DNA of 64,000 nt from contig JABMLP010000038.1 of assembly GCA_013176395.1 (NCBI GenBank), positions 1-64,000 of the forward strand. Direction: 5' to 3'. The position numbers and the translations under genes are program-made. This DNA is from Venturia oleaginea (Eukaryota; Ascomycota; Dothideomycetes; Venturiales; Venturiaceae). Shown here one piece after another: positions 62,291 through 64,000 of the stretch (the first letter of the stretch is position 1; every line of letters starts with the position of its first letter). The notes under the pieces were generated by a model, which did no database searches, was not told the origin of the DNA, and saw only the letters and a list, made by a program, of their open reading frames with translations.

Positions 62291-63127
62291 CTCCATTCAT
62301 CAGTTGCTTGTGACAAAAGGTAGATGAAGCAGACTGATTTTCGAATTGAGAGGCTGAGGGCCTCGTATATATACACGATGTGTCTCGTGCACAGACCAAT
62401 TCATTTGACACCTCCCCTGCATGGAGATTCATAGTGTAACAAACAAAACTGGTGATCTGGCGATGTATAACGTAGCCCGGAGGCTGAAAAGATAAACTCT
62501 GAAGCGTGGAGCTTGAAAAAATGACTGAAAAGTGGCCAGAATGGCTGAGTAAACTCCTTCTGAGAGGCGAGTGTACAGGATCTTTGAGTATACTGAGTAG
62601 GTTTGAGAGGGTGAAAAAACTCTGCTGCTTTTCGAAGAAAAACCTCTGCTCAAGAGCCTTACAATGCGATGCTTTGAAGCCTTGAAAAGAGCTTAACAAT
62701 GTAATAGATTGAGGCTTTGAAATGCTTTGAAATGAAGTCTTGAAATTGCTATACAATGAGGTCTTGAAATGAGGCCAAGCCTTTGAAAGAGAGATTGCTA
62801 TCGAAGTCAGCGAAGATTGAGGGCTGAATATGTACAGATTGAATCGCTCCTTTTTCTCGGCGATGTCAGGGCACCCGTAGTCCATAGAGCGATAGCGAAT
62901 ACCTGGACAATTGAGCCAAAAAAACGACCTGACACCGCCGAGAAGGTAGTTCTCGGCATGAGTTGTAGTTGTAGTTCCGCAAGCGATGCGACTTTGAGAG
63001 TGTGTATAAGCGGTACGACTTTAAGGATTGCACAAGCGATGCGACTTTGAGAGGTCTCGATCGAGAGAGAATATGTATTCTTCTTCCGCCCTAGATTCCA
63101 GCGAGGAGAGGTTGTTTTATGCTTGCA
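62291..63127. other. Leader region upstream of gag, no gene
   Basis: It contains GCTTTGAAATG/CTTGAAAT-type short repeats (62680-62790) and GCGATGCGACTTTGAGAG repeated with variants (62978-63055). The 62295-62420 part recurs at 5110-5225. No LTR termini were found. Confidence 0.5.
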
Positions 63128-63305
63128 AGGCAGAGGAATTAAAACCCGTAGAGGAATGGTCGTTTTGTACGCAATTTAAGGGACTTGAAATTCGAAGAAG
63201 AGTGCTCGTTTTGTACGCAAGGTAAGGGACTTAAAACCCGTAGATTTGTATGTAGGAATTGAAACCCGTAGATTCGTATGTGGGAATTGAAACCCGAAGA
63301 AGAAT
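63128..63305. repeat. Short tandem repeats (GGAATTGAAACCCGTAGA type)
   Basis: About five imperfect copies of GGGA(C/A)TTGAAACCCGTAGA-like units alternate with GAATGGTCGTTTTGTACGCA-like units, a two-part unit of 18-45 bp. It borders the copia fragment. Confidence 0.7.
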
Positions 63306-63339
63306 GGTCTTGATAAGGCATAGGCTTCTGAACTTTACA

Positions 63340-64000
63340 TCAAACCAGATAGGACAAAGAAGTGGTCTCGAAGCGGTCAACGTGAGCTGGATCAAAGCTA
63401 GTCTTGGTACATAGAGAGCGCGTCTTAGACCGTAGGTAATGAGAGAGAAAGCTGGGCCTGGATTGATTAATGGGTGTGGTTGAGATGGGGAGTTGATGAT
63501 GATAAGTGATAGGTTGGCGGCGCTTGATGGATTCGTCAGCGTGAAAGGTTGATGTACGAATGATGCGACCGTTTTCAAGCAAGACTTTGTAGATGCCGTG
63601 GCCATCGAAGCCAACGAATTTGCCTGCTAGGGAGCGATCTTTAAAGCATTTGGTCTTCCTTGTGATGGCCCAGCCGTTGCTACCAAAGATGAGCATATTG
63701 GAGACTGAGGGAGCAATGGAGGTCCAGGCCTCAAAGATGGTCATTGTAAGGCTGGAATGAGGTCCTAAGACGCGTATAAAGTTGGCGTAGGCATATGCGA
63801 GAGGCTAGTACTTGGTAGGAAGTTGTGAGGCAATCATCATAGGGTTTGCCATTGACGAGATGACGCCGTTGAAGCGCTCGGATCGAGGGTTTTGCTCAGG
63901 ATTATATGGAGTCATGCAGTGGTGAGTAATGCCCTGAGAGAGAAGTACGGCTTCATCTGCTGCTTTGACGTATTCTCCTCCATTGTCAGTCTGATAGAAA
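63340..64000 (-). pseudogene. Ty1/copia integrase fragment, runs off the window end
   Basis: Reading the minus strand from 64000 gives FYQTDNGGEYVKAADEAVLL, then GITHHCMTPYNPEQNPRSER and FNGVISSMA, the second Asp and the Glu region of a copia integrase. TAG at 63805-63807 interrupts it. After this comes the usual downstream block ITRKTKCFKDRSLAGKFVGF and GIYKVLLENGRIIRTSTFHA, ending at 63340. The RT domain expected next is not on the 5' side toward 63.3 kb, so the copy is truncated. Confidence 0.82.

Noticed and set aside
63128..63305. Regularly spaced repeats resembling a CRISPR array
   Set aside because: The units are imperfect and contiguous, the spacers repeat as well, and the context is fungal; these are simple tandem repeats.
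1..64000. tRNA, 5S or other RNA genes
   Set aside because: No convincing A/B box pair (GGTTCGANTCC type) with a cloverleaf was seen by eye. A covariance-model scan would be decisive.

Overview
The window reads as nuclear DNA of a filamentous ascomycete (Pezizomycotina; Leotiomycetes is a guess). The grounds are short GT-AG introns with CTAAC-type branch sites, a HET-domain gene, a Zn2Cys6 regulator, a verprolin with the fungal C-terminus, a mitochondrial rhomboid, and typical fungal transposons: a Tad-like LINE, Ty3/gypsy chromoviruses, Ty1/copia, Fot1/pogo and PIF/Harbinger. There is no sign of prokaryotic organisation. I saw no rRNA, tRNA or CRISPR array.

Layout. 0-13 kb is a gene graveyard: a frameshifted P450 end, a Fot1/pogo element, an Asn-Pro tetrapeptide-repeat protein, a broken rhodanese, LINE and LTR debris, a small secreted Cys-rich gene at 8.9 kb, a broken GT90-like glycosyltransferase and a 5'-truncated alpha-galactosidase. 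13.4-19.2 kb is a nearly complete but frameshifted Tad-like LINE lying inside a pogo relic. 19.5-24.3 kb holds a drug-efflux-type MFS transporter with nonsense codons and an intact Zn2Cys6 regulator. 25.1-25.5 kb holds a second small secreted Cys-rich candidate. 27.4-29.2 kb is a solo LTR split by a 1.6-kb non-autonomous retroposon.

30.8-43.8 kb is the main host-gene island: an unknown broken gene, a mitochondrial membrane protein, verprolin (VRP1/WIP), a degraded HET gene, a small coiled-coil protein and a mitochondrial rhomboid. 44.6-46.5 kb is a second solo LTR split by a near-identical copy of the same 1.6-kb retroposon. 46.6-64 kb is almost all transposon: a pogo end, a Harbinger transposase, a gypsy element with 176-bp LTRs differing at one visible base (49.0-54.6 kb), a nested solo-LTR knot with inverted inner LTRs (55.0-55.6 kb), a second degenerate chromovirus (56.3-62.3 kb) and a copia integrase fragment running off the end.

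The strongest new observations are: (a) the two 1.6-kb retroposons, which share only their 3' tail with the resident LINE, carry 14-15 bp target duplications and both sit inside solo LTRs; (b) candidate -1 frameshift heptamers at the ends of both gypsy gag genes; (c) two small secreted Cys-rich genes whose exons had to be assembled by hand, one with a GC-AG intron; and (d) repeated formation of inverted LTR pairs. Many host-like genes in the repeat-rich part are broken, so the island at 32-44 kb carries most of the likely functional cellular genes.
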